A stretch of DNA of 64,000 bases from assembly GCF_001854765.1 (NCBI RefSeq), contig NZ_LJJE01000092.1, forward strand, positions 1-64,000. The letters run 5' to 3'. This document shows, one piece after another, positions 34,470 through 43,137 of this stretch. Position numbers and translations under genes: made by a program. The stretch is from Vibrio sonorensis (GTDB taxonomy: Bacteria; Pseudomonadota; Gammaproteobacteria; Enterobacterales; Vibrionaceae). The notes beneath the pieces are model-generated. The model saw only the letters and a list, made by a program, of their open reading frames with translations, did not search any database and was not told the DNA's origin. Within the stretch, counting starts at the first letter, position 1. Each line of letters starts with the position of its first letter.

Positions 34470-35843
34470 TTACATGGCCATGATTTTTGGGGCTGGCATT
34501 TTTGCTTGGAAAGTCGTTTGTAAAACGTGAATACAAGCTTGCGAAAGACTCACGGACCAGAAGCTCCCTGCGACGGTTAATACGGCAAAATCTCGTTCTA
34601 GTTCTAGTAACCCTCGTTTTTGCCATAGTTCAAAAACAGGGGTTAAGAAATCAAATGTTGATTGCTTAGCAACCTCGGGTAGAGATGACCGACGGATGGT
34701 CCCTGAATCAAATTGAGACTTAAGACTAGCAAATACCGACTCTAACGGGTTTTGTTTAAACAACATTGCTACTGTGGGTTGTCCGCTGTTAACTGCATCG
34801 ATATAGGTGTTGAGATCTCGGTGATGCATCATACTGTAGCCAGCAAGGCTACCCCCTGCACCGCTACCAAGGGGGAGTACTTCCGCATAAGTTTTGGCTA
34901 AGCTGTTGTATTGGCTACGCTCGCGATTGTCTCTTGTCCAGTGGTTAACACTCAGTTGGCGCATATGCTGTTTCGCCATAAAGTCTACACCCATCTGATA
35001 CATTTCTGCTTTTTGTGCCGTGGTGGCTGGAGGGGGAAGCTTTCCTTTCTCTTCAAGGTTAATCATTGGGGCGTTTCCACCGACAATAAGCTGATATAAA
35101 TCTAGGCCATGAGCGCCAGTTTCCATAAAGTCTTGTAGATCTTGTTGCAACACTTCCATAGTCTGAAAAGGCAAACCGTAGAGTAAATCGATGATAATCG
35201 GGGCTTGCTCTGTCGCGCTTAATTGCGCGATTCGCTCCATGACTACTTCTCGATCGTCTAGGCGTTTTGCTTTGCGACGAACTTGCGTATCAAAACTCTG
35301 AACACCAAAGGAAAATCGATTAAAACCGCCTTCAAGTGCATGGTCAAACATTTGATCGCTAAAGCGATTGATTCGACCTTCTAAGGTGATCTCACAATCC
35401 GTTGTTAAGGGGAAAAGTTTGTGAATAATTTTGCCCAGTTGCATTACTTGCTCTGGAGATAAGTCTGTTGGTGTGCCTCCTCCAACATACACGGCATGAA
35501 ATACGCCGGATTGTGTCCAAGGAAGAGATGCTTTTTGCTTTATTTCGGTGATGAGTGCTTGGAAATAGCTATCAACCATCGAGCGACTGGCCGCATTCTG
35601 GAAAAAATTGCAAAACGTACAACGCACTCGACAAAACGGGATATGAATATACAAACAGCGTTTTTTGTTCCGTTCACCTTCGGTGGCGAACATTTGGTCT
35701 AATACCTGCTGCTTTTTGTTTGGCATGACTGGCATAGAATAGCCTGCGGCGTGGGCACCGGTTTTTGCAGCAAATGAAAAGCGAAGGGGATCTGGCGTGT
35801 CTGCGCCAATGATGGTTTCATCAAACTGATTTACATCTAACAT
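34470..35843 (-). CDS. hutW: Haem-utilisation radical SAM protein HutW
   Basis: A 457-residue HemN-like radical SAM protein. The cluster motif is HIPFCRVRCTFCNFF (Cx3Cx2C), followed by YVGGGTPTDLSPEQV and FSFGVQSFDTQVRRKAKR. HutW-type proteins belong to the haem uptake and breakdown genes of vibrios and resemble ChuW-type enzymes that open haem without oxygen. In other vibrios it is grouped directly with hutX and hutZ; here 1.6 kb with two other genes lies between. Start ATG 35843 (MLDVNQFDETI). Confidence 0.93.
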   Translation of the reverse strand: MLDVNQFDETIIGADTPDPLRFSFAAKTGAHAAGYSMPVMPNKKQQVLDQMFATEGERNKKRCLYIHIPFCRVRCTFCNFFQNAASRSMVDSYFQALITEIKQKASLPWTQSGVFHAVYVGGGTPTDLSPEQVMQLGKIIHKLFPLTTDCEITLEGRINRFSDQMFDHALEGGFNRFSFGVQSFDTQVRRKAKRLDDREVVMERIAQLSATEQAPIIIDLLYGLPFQTMEVLQQDLQDFMETGAHGLDLYQLIVGGNAPMINLEEKGKLPPPATTAQKAEMYQMGVDFMAKQHMRQLSVNHWTRDNRERSQYNSLAKTYAEVLPLGSGAGGSLAGYSMMHHRDLNTYIDAVNSGQPTVAMLFKQNPLESVFASLKSQFDSGTIRRSSLPEVAKQSTFDFLTPVFELWQKRGLLELERDFAVLTVAGSFWSVSLSQACIHVLQTTFQAKMPAPKIMAM

Positions 35844-36126
35844 TATCGATCTCTGATTTACGAGCTATTAGTCTGGTTTATCTCATTCTTAGGATTACCC
35901 CGTGACGGCTCACTTTCTTACCTTTGAAAAAAGATGTAGATAGTAACGGGTGAGTTCCTCAAAACTGGCAATTTGATTGGCGTGCTGGACTTAATGTTAG
36001 GTTTATTAAAGGGATGACAAACCAAGTTTATCGCCAATACTGAACGGGTTAACTTAGTGCTAAAACTACCGAAGTAAGGTGTTTGCACATAAACGACACT
36101 CTGTTGGCGGTATTCTTATTGATACT

Positions 36127-36145
36127 AATGATAATTACTATTATT
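36127..36145. promoter_or_regulatory. Fur-box-like operator
   Basis: AATGATAATTACTATTATT matches 17 of 19 positions of AATGATAATNATTATCATT. It lies between divergent haem-related genes. Confidence 0.8.
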
Positions 36146-36275
36146 TTTATTAACAAAAGTATGAGTTAAATCAATGTAGTGTTAAGTATTGTTATTTTTG
36201 GTTTGTTTGATATTTCATTCTGTAAAATTACATTTAAATAGTTTCAAAAACCATATTGAGATCAATTTACCTGGC

Positions 36276-36294
36276 AATAGTAATGGTTATTATT
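36276..36294. promoter_or_regulatory. Weaker Fur-box-like operator
   Basis: AATAGTAATGGTTATTATT matches about 15 of 19 consensus positions, 75 bases upstream of the start at 36370. Confidence 0.5.
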
Positions 36295-36369
36295 TCCGTT
36301 GTTCGCTATTAATTGAAAGTCTTTCGTCAGTCAAAAGTTTATAATTGTCGTTTGGTTAAAGAGGAATTT

Positions 36370-37002
36370 ATGCAGGTTATCGCAGTTTTTGGCGCGTCTA
36401 GTGGTTTAGGGGCCGCTATTGCCGAACATTTTCATTTAAGAGGTTTTCGAGTTATTGCTGTAGCGAGAAATCCAGAAAAAAACCTCCGTTTGTCGGAACT
36501 AGGCATAGAAGCGATACGATGCGATGCGACTGCGCGTGATGACGTTGAAGAGGTAGTTTCATCGCTACCTAAAGATGCGATAGTCGTTTCATCTATGGGC
36601 AGCTATACTGCCGCGATACCCGTCGATTATCTTGGGCATCGCAATTTAATTGATGCACTACAAGAGCACGAGGTCAAACGGTTCCTCTTAGTGACTTCTT
36701 TGGGTTGTGGCGATTCGTGGCAGTATCTATCAGAAGCGGCGCGCAAAGGGTTTGGTGCCGTTGTTAGAGAGAAGTCTCTGGCAGAAGCTTGGTTAACGTC
36801 AAGTTCCTTGGACTATACAATTTTGCGTCCAGGCGGTCTTAAAAATGGTGATGTGAGCAATTGTGCTGAGCTTTCGCAAAACGTCGAAGTTCATGGCGTG
36901 GTTACCCGTGCAGAAGTCGCGAGAGTCATATACTCATTGAGTCTTGATAACGAAAGTGTCGGACAGATTTACGCATGCGTTGATCCTGCGCTCTCTTATT
37001 AG
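36370..37002 (+). CDS. NAD(P)-binding atypical SDR, biliverdin-reductase-B/NmrA-like
   Basis: A 210-residue Rossmann protein: VIAVFGASSGLGAAIAEHF at the N-terminus, VIAVARNPEKN as the NADP-binding region, and TILRPGGLKNGD late. This is the NAD(P)H-binding PF13460 type that includes human BLVRB flavin/biliverdin reductase. No SDR YxxxK pair is evident. The ATG at 36370 follows GAGGAATTT. The Fur-like sites upstream and the flanking hutW and hutZX genes suggest a role in haem breakdown, for instance reducing the tetrapyrrole product; this is inference. Confidence 0.8.
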   Translation: MQVIAVFGASSGLGAAIAEHFHLRGFRVIAVARNPEKNLRLSELGIEAIRCDATARDDVEEVVSSLPKDAIVVSSMGSYTAAIPVDYLGHRNLIDALQEHEVKRFLLVTSLGCGDSWQYLSEAARKGFGAVVREKSLAEAWLTSSSLDYTILRPGGLKNGDVSNCAELSQNVEVHGVVTRAEVARVIYSLSLDNESVGQIYACVDPALSY

Positions 37003-37076
37003 CGCCTTGTGTCATGTTGATTCTAACAAGTCTGTACGGAATAACTTTTGTATTTTATCTAACCAAGGCCATAAAT

Positions 37077-37379
37077 ATGCTTAATCGTTCGTTAACACGC
37101 TGGTTGCTAATGGTTTGTGGATGGGCAGCGATTGTATTGGGGGTGGCTGGAGTTGTATTGCCTTTACTTCCGACAACGCCTTTTATCCTACTCGCTGCTG
37201 CTTGTTTTTATCGTTCATCACCTCGTATACATCGGAAAATGACGACACACTCTAAGTTGGGGCCGATAATCAGGGAGTGGCAGGAAGATCGGACAGTGAA
37301 AAAGGAAGTCAAAATTAAAGCGGCTTTGCTGATGCTTGTCAGTTTATCGATCTCTGGATTACTCCTTACTTTGGCCTAA
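37077..37379 (+). CDS. DUF454 (YbaN-like) inner membrane protein, C-terminus short
   Basis: A 100-residue membrane protein: LLMVCGWAAIVLGVAGVVLP, PTTPFILLAAACFYRSSPR, a charged loop, then LLMLVSLSISGLLLTL. This is the DUF454/YbaN pattern. Relatives have about 120-130 residues and one more hydrophobic segment; here the frame ends early, and bases after 37379 look hydrophobic in another frame, so a further missing base is possible but not proven. A paralogue lies at 38651-39046, so the hutXZ pair is flanked by two DUF454 genes. Confidence 0.8.
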   Translation: MLNRSLTRWLLMVCGWAAIVLGVAGVVLPLLPTTPFILLAAACFYRSSPRIHRKMTTHSKLGPIIREWQEDRTVKKEVKIKAALLMLVSLSISGLLLTLA

Positions 37380-37436
37380 GTGTGTATGGATTTGGCGTTG
37401 GTCGCGGTGTGATTGTGGCACTTTAGAACGCACGCA

Positions 37437-37464
37437 TTGCCGTTCACTGTATAGTGAACGGCAA
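37437..37464. terminator. Convergent hairpin between the DUF454 gene and hutZ
   Basis: Perfect 12-bp stem TTGCCGTTCACT / AGTGAACGGCAA with loop GTAT, between converging genes. T tracts are lacking. Confidence 0.75.
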
Positions 37465-37479
37465 ACGGGTCTTTGGTGT

Positions 37480-38010
37480 TTACCCGTTGGACATTTGCTG
37501 GTGGCCTTGGTCGAGGTGCACAAAGTCAACGGTGTCATTAGCAGAAACGCTATAGGCTTGTCCAAAACCTTTGACGTACAAGCCTTTCTCTGCTGTTAGC
37601 TGGAACAGAATAAAATCTTGAAACTGGCTAAGCTCTTCAATGATGCTGCCGAATCGGTTTTGCATCTGTTCAATAATGGCCAACCACTGCTCGCTTTCTC
37701 TTTCAACAATCGATGCAGTCGCATCAAAAGTAAGTCGCTTGCGCGCAAAAAGCAGTTTTGCACTGTCTTCGTCCTCTATCATCATAATAGAGGCGTTTGG
37801 GTTTGTTTGTAGGTTGCGAGCATGTCGAGCGATTTTAGAAATCAAGACAAAAAAACCGTGTTGGTTTTGTACAAAAGGGGCATAGCTGACGTTTGGACGA
37901 CCTTCTTCATCAATGGTTGCCAGTTGCAGTGTTCTTCTTTGCTGACGAAATGCTTTAACTTCTGGCTCTAAGCGGCTTTGTAAGCGTTCTTGCCTAACTT
38001 GCTGATCCAT
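37480..38010 (-). CDS. hutZ: Haem-degrading/haem-binding protein HutZ
   Basis: Split-barrel (pyridoxamine-oxidase-like) protein of 176 residues. It has RLEPEVKAFRQQRRTLQLAT, FVLISKIARHARNLQTNPNA and LFARKRLTFDA, as in HugZ/HutZ proteins that bind haem and open the ring with oxygen to release iron. The C-terminal HLDQGHQQ carries the His residues close to the end typical of vibrio HutZ. It lies 27 bases after hutX and forms an operon with it. Confidence 0.93.
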   Translation of the reverse strand: MDQQVRQERLQSRLEPEVKAFRQQRRTLQLATIDEEGRPNVSYAPFVQNQHGFFVLISKIARHARNLQTNPNASIMMIEDEDSAKLLFARKRLTFDATASIVERESEQWLAIIEQMQNRFGSIIEELSQFQDFILFQLTAEKGLYVKGFGQAYSVSANDTVDFVHLDQGHQQMSNG

Positions 38011-38037
38011 CTAGTGACTCCTACTTTATGTTTGTTG

Positions 38038-38541
38038 TTATTGATTTAGTGCTTGTTGCATTGATTTGAATCTCGCAACTTGCTGAGGAAGCAGTTCTCG
38101 ATTTTCATCTCGACCCAAGTACACTTTAAATATGTTGTTGCCGTCGTTACAAAAGAAACCAAAGTAGTGGCTTTCACGGCCCATAAAGGGTTTTGATACC
38201 AAGGCGATGTTGGCGACGTTGTCCAGTTTTAGATGGCCGTGCATTTCTCCCTCTTTACCCATTAGGTTGTAATAACCACGCGCTACTTTTCCTTTTGGGA
38301 ATGGGGCTTTTACTTCAAAAATGGATCCAAATGAGTGCACTATTGTGGTTACGGGGCCAAAGTCTGCCACTTCTTCCAACATTTCTTGTGCTTGGGAGCC
38401 CGGAGCAAGTGCTACCATGGTTTGGGGTAGAGACTCGACGACATTGTACTCCGTCGTATCTAAACGCTGAGCCATTTCTGAGGGAAGGAGCTTTGGTTCT
38501 TGTTCCAATAACTCAGTTACTTGCTGTTTTAGTTCTTTCAT
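38038..38541 (-). CDS. hutX: Haem carrier protein HutX
   Basis: Intracellular haem-transfer protein (HutX/ChuX family), 167 residues. It has an N-terminal three-helix part (LLEQEPKLLPSEMAQRL) and a ChuX-type beta domain with VHSFGSIFEVKAPFPKGK, GYYNLMG and HYFGFFCNDGNNIFKVYLG. Start at 38541 (MKELKQQV) or the Met before it, with AGGAAA upstream; the frame stays open much further back but without coding look. In V. cholerae HutX hands haem to HutZ, the next gene. Confidence 0.93.
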   Translation of the reverse strand: MKELKQQVTELLEQEPKLLPSEMAQRLDTTEYNVVESLPQTMVALAPGSQAQEMLEEVADFGPVTTIVHSFGSIFEVKAPFPKGKVARGYYNLMGKEGEMHGHLKLDNVANIALVSKPFMGRESHYFGFFCNDGNNIFKVYLGRDENRELLPQQVARFKSMQQALNQ

Positions 38542-38650
38542 CATTTTCCTGTGTTTGTATTTTGCTATCACAATGCTATTTGGGATTGACCAATGCCATA
38601 AGAGCGTTGGAGATCCCAAGGTTTTTAATCGGTGTTGGTTTTTCTGTGGA

Positions 38651-39046
38651 TCATTGTTGCGGATGGTCTCGCCTTGTCTTGTAGCGCACGATGACATAAG
38701 TCTCGATCACCGCAATGGCCACCAGAAGATACTGGGCTGATGGACGTTCATTCACCACCCAGAAAACGGTTATCAGTATCGAAGCCCACACCAAGCCCAA
38801 GATTCGAGTTTTCTCATAAACACTGAGCCCTTTTTTTTCTTTAATGTTTTTTAACGTGGGGCCGAGGTATTTGTTATTGAGCAGCCACTGTTGACACTTT
38901 GGAGAACTGACGCCAAAGCAATACAGCGCTAACAGGGCAAAAGGTACGGTGGGCAAGAGTGGAACAAAAGCGCCGATGATGCCCAGCGCTGAAGCACCCA
39001 TTCCCATGGCAATAAAGGTGTAGTATTTAATATTTTTTGGTCTCAT
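38651..39046 (-). CDS. DUF454 (YbaN-like) inner membrane protein
   Basis: A 131-residue protein with hydrophobic segments GASALGIIGAFVPLLPTV, FALLALYCFGV, VWASILITVFWVV and LLVAIAVIETYVIV, matching DUF454. The function is unknown. It is upstream of hutX on the same strand (about 110 bases apart), so the three may share a promoter. It is a paralogue of the gene at 37077. Confidence 0.88.
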   Translation of the reverse strand: MRPKNIKYYTFIAMGMGASALGIIGAFVPLLPTVPFALLALYCFGVSSPKCQQWLLNNKYLGPTLKNIKEKKGLSVYEKTRILGLVWASILITVFWVVNERPSAQYLLVAIAVIETYVIVRYKTRRDHPQQ

Positions 39047-39100
39047 AACGTATTCTGAATAAGGAGTGCATTGAACCCGAACTCGCCCTCTAAGTGAGGT

Positions 39101-40481
39101 TTATTCCACTAACTCAATCTTGTTAAGCGTAGTGGCAACTTGTTGAAGTACGGTCCGTATTGTTCGATTGTTTGCCGGATAATACTGGCCAGGGCTTGCA
39201 CAAGATTGCATGGATTGTGAACGGTTGTTAAAGTCGATAGCGATAATTTCTATGCCTTTCTTTTTCATTTCCCGGCACAGTGATACTTGCTTTCTATCCC
39301 TCATCGCTTCATCAATGAGATGGTCACCATCGGTAAATACGATCATGATTTTTTTATTGTTGGGTTCCCCGTAATCTCTAGGTAGTTCGCCCTTTTTTTT
39401 ATCCCATTTACCACGCCATTTTGGTGACAGCAGTCGCCAAGCCCACATCACGCCCTCGGCGTTATTGGTGTTCATTTCTGGGTAGAGGGTTTTTAAACCC
39501 TTCACTAACTCTTTGTGATTCGACATAAATGGAATGACTTTACTGACACCGCAATCTGGGTTGTCAGAAAGTGCCAATAGGTGTTTCCAGTTTGGTCGAT
39601 ATGGTTTGCTGTTTTCTTTTGGTAAGAAATACACTAGTGGAGTGCCGTCTTGATACTCTTCAATAGAAGGGGGGGCTAACGTATTTAAAACCAACTTTAG
39701 GTTTTGCTGCGCTGGTCCGTTTTCTAACTTTCGAATCCACGCTGGTGTCATTGCACTGGGGTTTGCCAATCCCTCCTGAACTTCTGGCAGTTGAGTACAG
39801 GTTGCGCCACGCCAGCGATCGGGCAATCTGTCGTCCATTAAGTTTTTCCATCGCATTTCGGATGCAAGTGGCTTTAAGCTCGAGGGATTTTTATTGCACT
39901 TGGTTTAAAAAACTCTGGACGTATGCCTATGTTTACGTATCCGGTGGCAGGGACAATGCTAACGGTCTTACTTAAGTTTCGTCGTTCTTGTGCATAAAGA
40001 ATGTCGGCAAAATCTCGGAGGCCTTTCAGTGCTTGTTCCATTGGCTTGTCCATCATCGAACCCGATACATCAAGCATCACGCGATCTCCAAGGTGATTTG
40101 ATGAAGTTGAGATTTGGCGTTGTGCGAAATGTCGAGATCACCGGTTTTTAGTTGATCGGTCAGCATTAGGCCGTCTAAATCCATAGTGCCTTTCACCGTG
40201 ACGGACGCTTGAATTTCCTCTTTTTGGACAGAAGCTCTGGGCTGTTTTAGGCTCATATTGTCGGACGGTATATTGGCTTCAAGTAACTGCTGAGCATCTA
40301 TTGCCGAACTGTGACTGTCTGAAGCTGAGTAGAGAATCGAATCCGCCAGCATAGAGAGTTTGCTGTCAGTCGTACTGGATATAATAACGACGAGTACAAA
40401 GCCAAAAAAAGTCAACATGCCAGTTAAAAACATGGCAGCTGCTACGGACATCACGCCTTGCTCTTTTTGAAGGGTATGCAT
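39101..40481 (-). pseudogene. tadG: TadG: pseudopilin-like protein with von Willebrand A domain, two frameshifts (probable sequence error)
   Basis: Last gene of the Tad operon. A TadG-type N-terminal membrane anchor (QGVMSVAAAMFLTGMLTFF) is followed by a vWA domain with the metal site DVSGSM and, late, IMIVFTDGDHL. Three frames are needed. One G restored at about 40080 makes EIAVMLDVSGSMMDKPM continuous; one C at about 39886 makes IPSSLKPLASEMRWKN continuous. The repaired protein is 460 residues. The ATG at 40481 is used, since GAGGAG precedes it; a GTG lies 15 bases upstream. TadG is needed for Flp pilus assembly or anchoring in other bacteria. Confidence 0.87.
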
Positions 40482-40482
40482 A

Positions 40483-40980
40483 TTAGTTCTCCTCACGGAT
40501 CATCGTGGAAGTGAACCTGCCCGAAGGCCATAGATCCCAAATTGGGTTTGGTTCTTCAGGGGTAAAGCACAATGTGACTTCGACTAAACTTCCCAGCGCA
40601 AAATCAGGCCAGCGATGGGTCAAAGGGCAGCCGTTATCAAGCAACTTTATGTGCGTTTCTTTTGTCGAGGCATTGTAAGTAGCGATGGAGAGTCCGGCTT
40701 TACCTTTGGCAATTAGGGCAAGCTCTTTTTCCGCGAAATCACGAAAATAGGGCAACTGAGCTATGTTGTTATCTCGGCTTAATGTTCTTTCATTCCCAGT
40801 GAGAGCCGTGATGTTGTAGTTTAAATTTGTCAATCTTTGCTCTAGGCGAAGAATGGTTAGCAACTCAGAGGCGGCCATAGTTATCGCGAGAAATAAAGGA
40901 ATGATCATGATCGTTTCTAGACTCACACTTCCTCTGCATCGAGATGGTGATGCAGTCTGATATTGAGTTTTATTGCTCAT
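40483..40980 (-). CDS. tadF: TadF pseudopilin
   Basis: A 165-residue minor pilin-like protein with a TadE/F-type N-terminus: CRGSVSLETIMIIPLFLAI, where the Gly before SVSLE fits prepilin peptidase processing and the Glu is the +5-type residue. The rest is a soluble periplasmic domain with three Cys. It lies between tadE and tadG with almost no spacing. Confidence 0.88.
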   Translation of the reverse strand: MSNKTQYQTASPSRCRGSVSLETIMIIPLFLAITMAASELLTILRLEQRLTNLNYNITALTGNERTLSRDNNIAQLPYFRDFAEKELALIAKGKAGLSIATYNASTKETHIKLLDNGCPLTHRWPDFALGSLVEVTLCFTPEEPNPIWDLWPSGRFTSTMIREEN

Positions 40981-40982
40981 AG

Positions 40983-41453
40983 TTAATTAGCCAGTGAGTC
41001 CTCAGAAATAATGATGGTGCTGGTCTTTTTGATCACCTTAGGCTCAAAAAAACCAAGTGGACTAAATTTGATACTTGTCGTTAGAGTTGCGCTGACCCTA
41101 TACACGGGATCTCGTGGCCGATAGATATTGTCCGCATCTGCTTCGTCTTCTTCTGTTTGCAAAAGCGTCTCTAACGAATCAAATTGCTTGAGCTGTACGG
41201 TCACGCTATCTAGCATTCCAAAGCTGCGTTTTTCGATGATGTTTTTAATTCTGCCGCTAGTAATAGGATTTCTGCGCCAATCATCGGCGAGTAATTCGCG
41301 CAAAGTGTGTCGCATGGCATTTTCCAGTAACCCGTACTGCAGGTGTAAGCGTGATATATCAAAAAACATCAGTATGCAGCCCAGTACGACTGGCATCAAA
41401 ATTGCCGTTTCAAGGCTTATCACCCCTTTTTGCTTTTTGGTTCTTGTTTTCAC
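40983..41453 (-). CDS. tadE: TadE pseudopilin
   Basis: A 156-residue TadE-type protein: KGVISLETAILMPVVLGCIL is the single membrane segment with the expected Gly and Glu for TadV processing. The start is a GTG overlapping the tadD stop (GTGA). It works with TadF at the base of the pilus. Confidence 0.9.
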   Translation of the reverse strand: MKTRTKKQKGVISLETAILMPVVLGCILMFFDISRLHLQYGLLENAMRHTLRELLADDWRRNPITSGRIKNIIEKRSFGMLDSVTVQLKQFDSLETLLQTEEDEADADNIYRPRDPVYRVSATLTTSIKFSPLGFFEPKVIKKTSTIIISEDSLAN

Positions 41454-42220
41454 AGAACGTTACCCGAGTTGGACAGGCGATCTTTTAGTAGGGTGAGATC
41501 GCGTTCAACTTCGCTCGCTGGCAAGTGGCGCGCAAGGAGCGCACGAGCTTGGTTCTCATTCCCTTCTGCCAAAAGCAGTAAGGCAAAATTGAGTTCGACT
41601 TGCACGGGTAAATGCTGGTATGACAGCAAAGGTTGAAATGCCTCTCTGGCTTGTTTCAATTTGTTGTCTTGCAAAAAACTCAGGGCGAGATTGGAGCGAT
41701 AGTGAGGATTATCAGGCGCCAGTTGCACCGCTTGAGATAACTCTCTTCTCGCTTTAGGTAAATTACTGGCAAGTAAAGCTATTCCTAGTCCATTGTGTAT
41801 TTGCGCTTTAGTCTGTTTCAATATTGCCTTGCTCAGCCCAAGTTCATACACGGTGATGGACTCTTCAACGCGATCCGCAGACAAAAGGTAGCGACCGAGA
41901 TACATGCTCGCTTGTGCGGCTACTGGATCGTCTGACAGTACTACGTGTTGAAGCTTGGCGATAGCGGCCTCTTTTTTGTCTTGATTGTATTGGCTGCGTG
42001 CCAGCATCAGTTGATACTCTAGCTTGTTGGGCGATTGGGCAAGCAACCTAAGGTATTGCTCTTCTGCTTTGGCAAACTGCCCATAATTAAACGCGGCTTC
42101 TGCCAGCACTTTTTCGTTGTTTTCAGTGTGAGCATTAACTTTTTGCTGTGACGCACATCCGATCAGAACGGAGCAAGCTAATAGGGATACTAAGCTTCTA
42201 AATAGGGGGAATGAACTCAT
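41450..42220 (-). CDS. tadD: TadD, TPR lipoprotein of the Tad system
   Basis: A 256-residue lipoprotein: signal LLACSVLIGCASQQ with Cys at about 22, then at least five TPR-like helical repeats (for example AEEQYLRLLAQSPNKLEYQ and AQIHNGLGIALLASNLPKA). In other species TadD is needed for stability of the RcpA secretin. It overlaps tadC (ATGA) and tadE (GTGA). Confidence 0.92.
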   Translation of the reverse strand: MSSFPLFRSLVSLLACSVLIGCASQQKVNAHTENNEKVLAEAAFNYGQFAKAEEQYLRLLAQSPNKLEYQLMLARSQYNQDKKEAAIAKLQHVVLSDDPVAAQASMYLGRYLLSADRVEESITVYELGLSKAILKQTKAQIHNGLGIALLASNLPKARRELSQAVQLAPDNPHYRSNLALSFLQDNKLKQAREAFQPLLSYQHLPVQVELNFALLLLAEGNENQARALLARHLPASEVERDLTLLKDRLSNSGNVL

Positions 42221-43137
42221 TGTAGACTCTCTAATAGCAGGTTCATTGTTGGGGTAATAATAAGTACAAGCAGCGGCAACATAATCAGCGCCATCTGAAT
42301 CAATGTGATTCGGCTAGGCAGCTTGCCCGCTTGTTCTTGTAGTGCCATTTTTCGCAATTGACGTGCATCGTCGCTGATGGTTCTCATAGTTTCGGCGAGT
42401 GGAGAGCCGTAACGCTCGGCCATAGAAATGGTACTTGCGAGTCGCTCTAGCTCTTTTAAACCTGTTCTCCACGCCAATTTCTTTAGGCATTCAGAGGACT
42501 CTCCTCTCACCTGAATTTCAGCGTGGGTACGAAGAAACTGTTGGGCGAGCATGGGTTCTACATCGAGTAAGTAGTGGCCTACTTTTTCTAAAGAACGTTC
42601 TAATGACAGCCCAGCCTCAACGCTGATCACCATTAGGTCAATCGCATCGGGAACCACTTGCTGTTGCTTATTCATTGCCTGTTTCGCTAATCTTTTGAGC
42701 CAGTATTCAGGAAGGTTGGAGCCCGCAACATAACTGATTAAAATGACCATGATGGTCATTGATTCGAAGAGCTCTTGCTGATACCAGCGCCAAAGCAGTG
42801 CAACCAGCGAGCCTGTTATTCCCAAAAAGAGTTTTGCACCGCGTGTTGAGTTCAGGGCAGTTTGGGAGTGAATTCCAGCCTGTTCTATCATTTGCGAGAG
42901 TCGCTTTTTCTCTTTTTCTGACACGGGATAAAGTACACCCAATGAAGCCCAGAAAGAGGTGCCTTGTCGGGATAACACTAAGTTTTCATCACCTCCAACT
43001 TTGGCGTACCTAGAACACTGTTCAGTCCAGCGTTCACGCGTTTGCTGTGAGAGAAAATACAGGGTCAATAGAAGTACTATTACACTGGTTAACGCAGCCA
43101 CAATGGGCCATAGGGTAGAAATGTGTGTCATGGCCAT
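42217..43137 (-). CDS. tadC: TadC, inner membrane platform protein
   Basis: A 306-residue T2SF-fold protein. The N-terminal helix is LWPIVAALTSVIVLLLTLYF; the F domain has PDAIDLMVISVEAGLSLE and RTISDDARQLRKMALQEQAG, then two C-terminal helices. It works with TadB as the platform on which the ATPase TadA acts. It starts right at the tadB stop (TAATG). Confidence 0.95.
   Translation of the reverse strand: MAMTHISTLWPIVAALTSVIVLLLTLYFLSQQTRERWTEQCSRYAKVGGDENLVLSRQGTSFWASLGVLYPVSEKEKKRLSQMIEQAGIHSQTALNSTRGAKLFLGITGSLVALLWRWYQQELFESMTIMVILISYVAGSNLPEYWLKRLAKQAMNKQQQVVPDAIDLMVISVEAGLSLERSLEKVGHYLLDVEPMLAQQFLRTHAEIQVRGESSECLKKLAWRTGLKELERLASTISMAERYGSPLAETMRTISDDARQLRKMALQEQAGKLPSRITLIQMALIMLPLLVLIITPTMNLLLESLQ

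Larger units (their letters stand above)
35844..36369. promoter_or_regulatory. Divergent control region between hutW and the biliverdin-reductase-like gene
   Basis: 526 non-coding bases, very rich in A and T in the right half, with two Fur-like sites listed separately. It should contain both divergent promoters. No small-RNA candidate with a terminator was seen. Confidence 0.6.

Noticed and set aside
37336..37599. An 87-residue frame after the DUF454 gene, as its frame-shifted tail
   Set aside because: The Trp/Cys/Arg-rich translation does not look like a membrane tail; other frames are slightly better, but no single added base gives a convincing DUF454 end, so I only note the protein is short.
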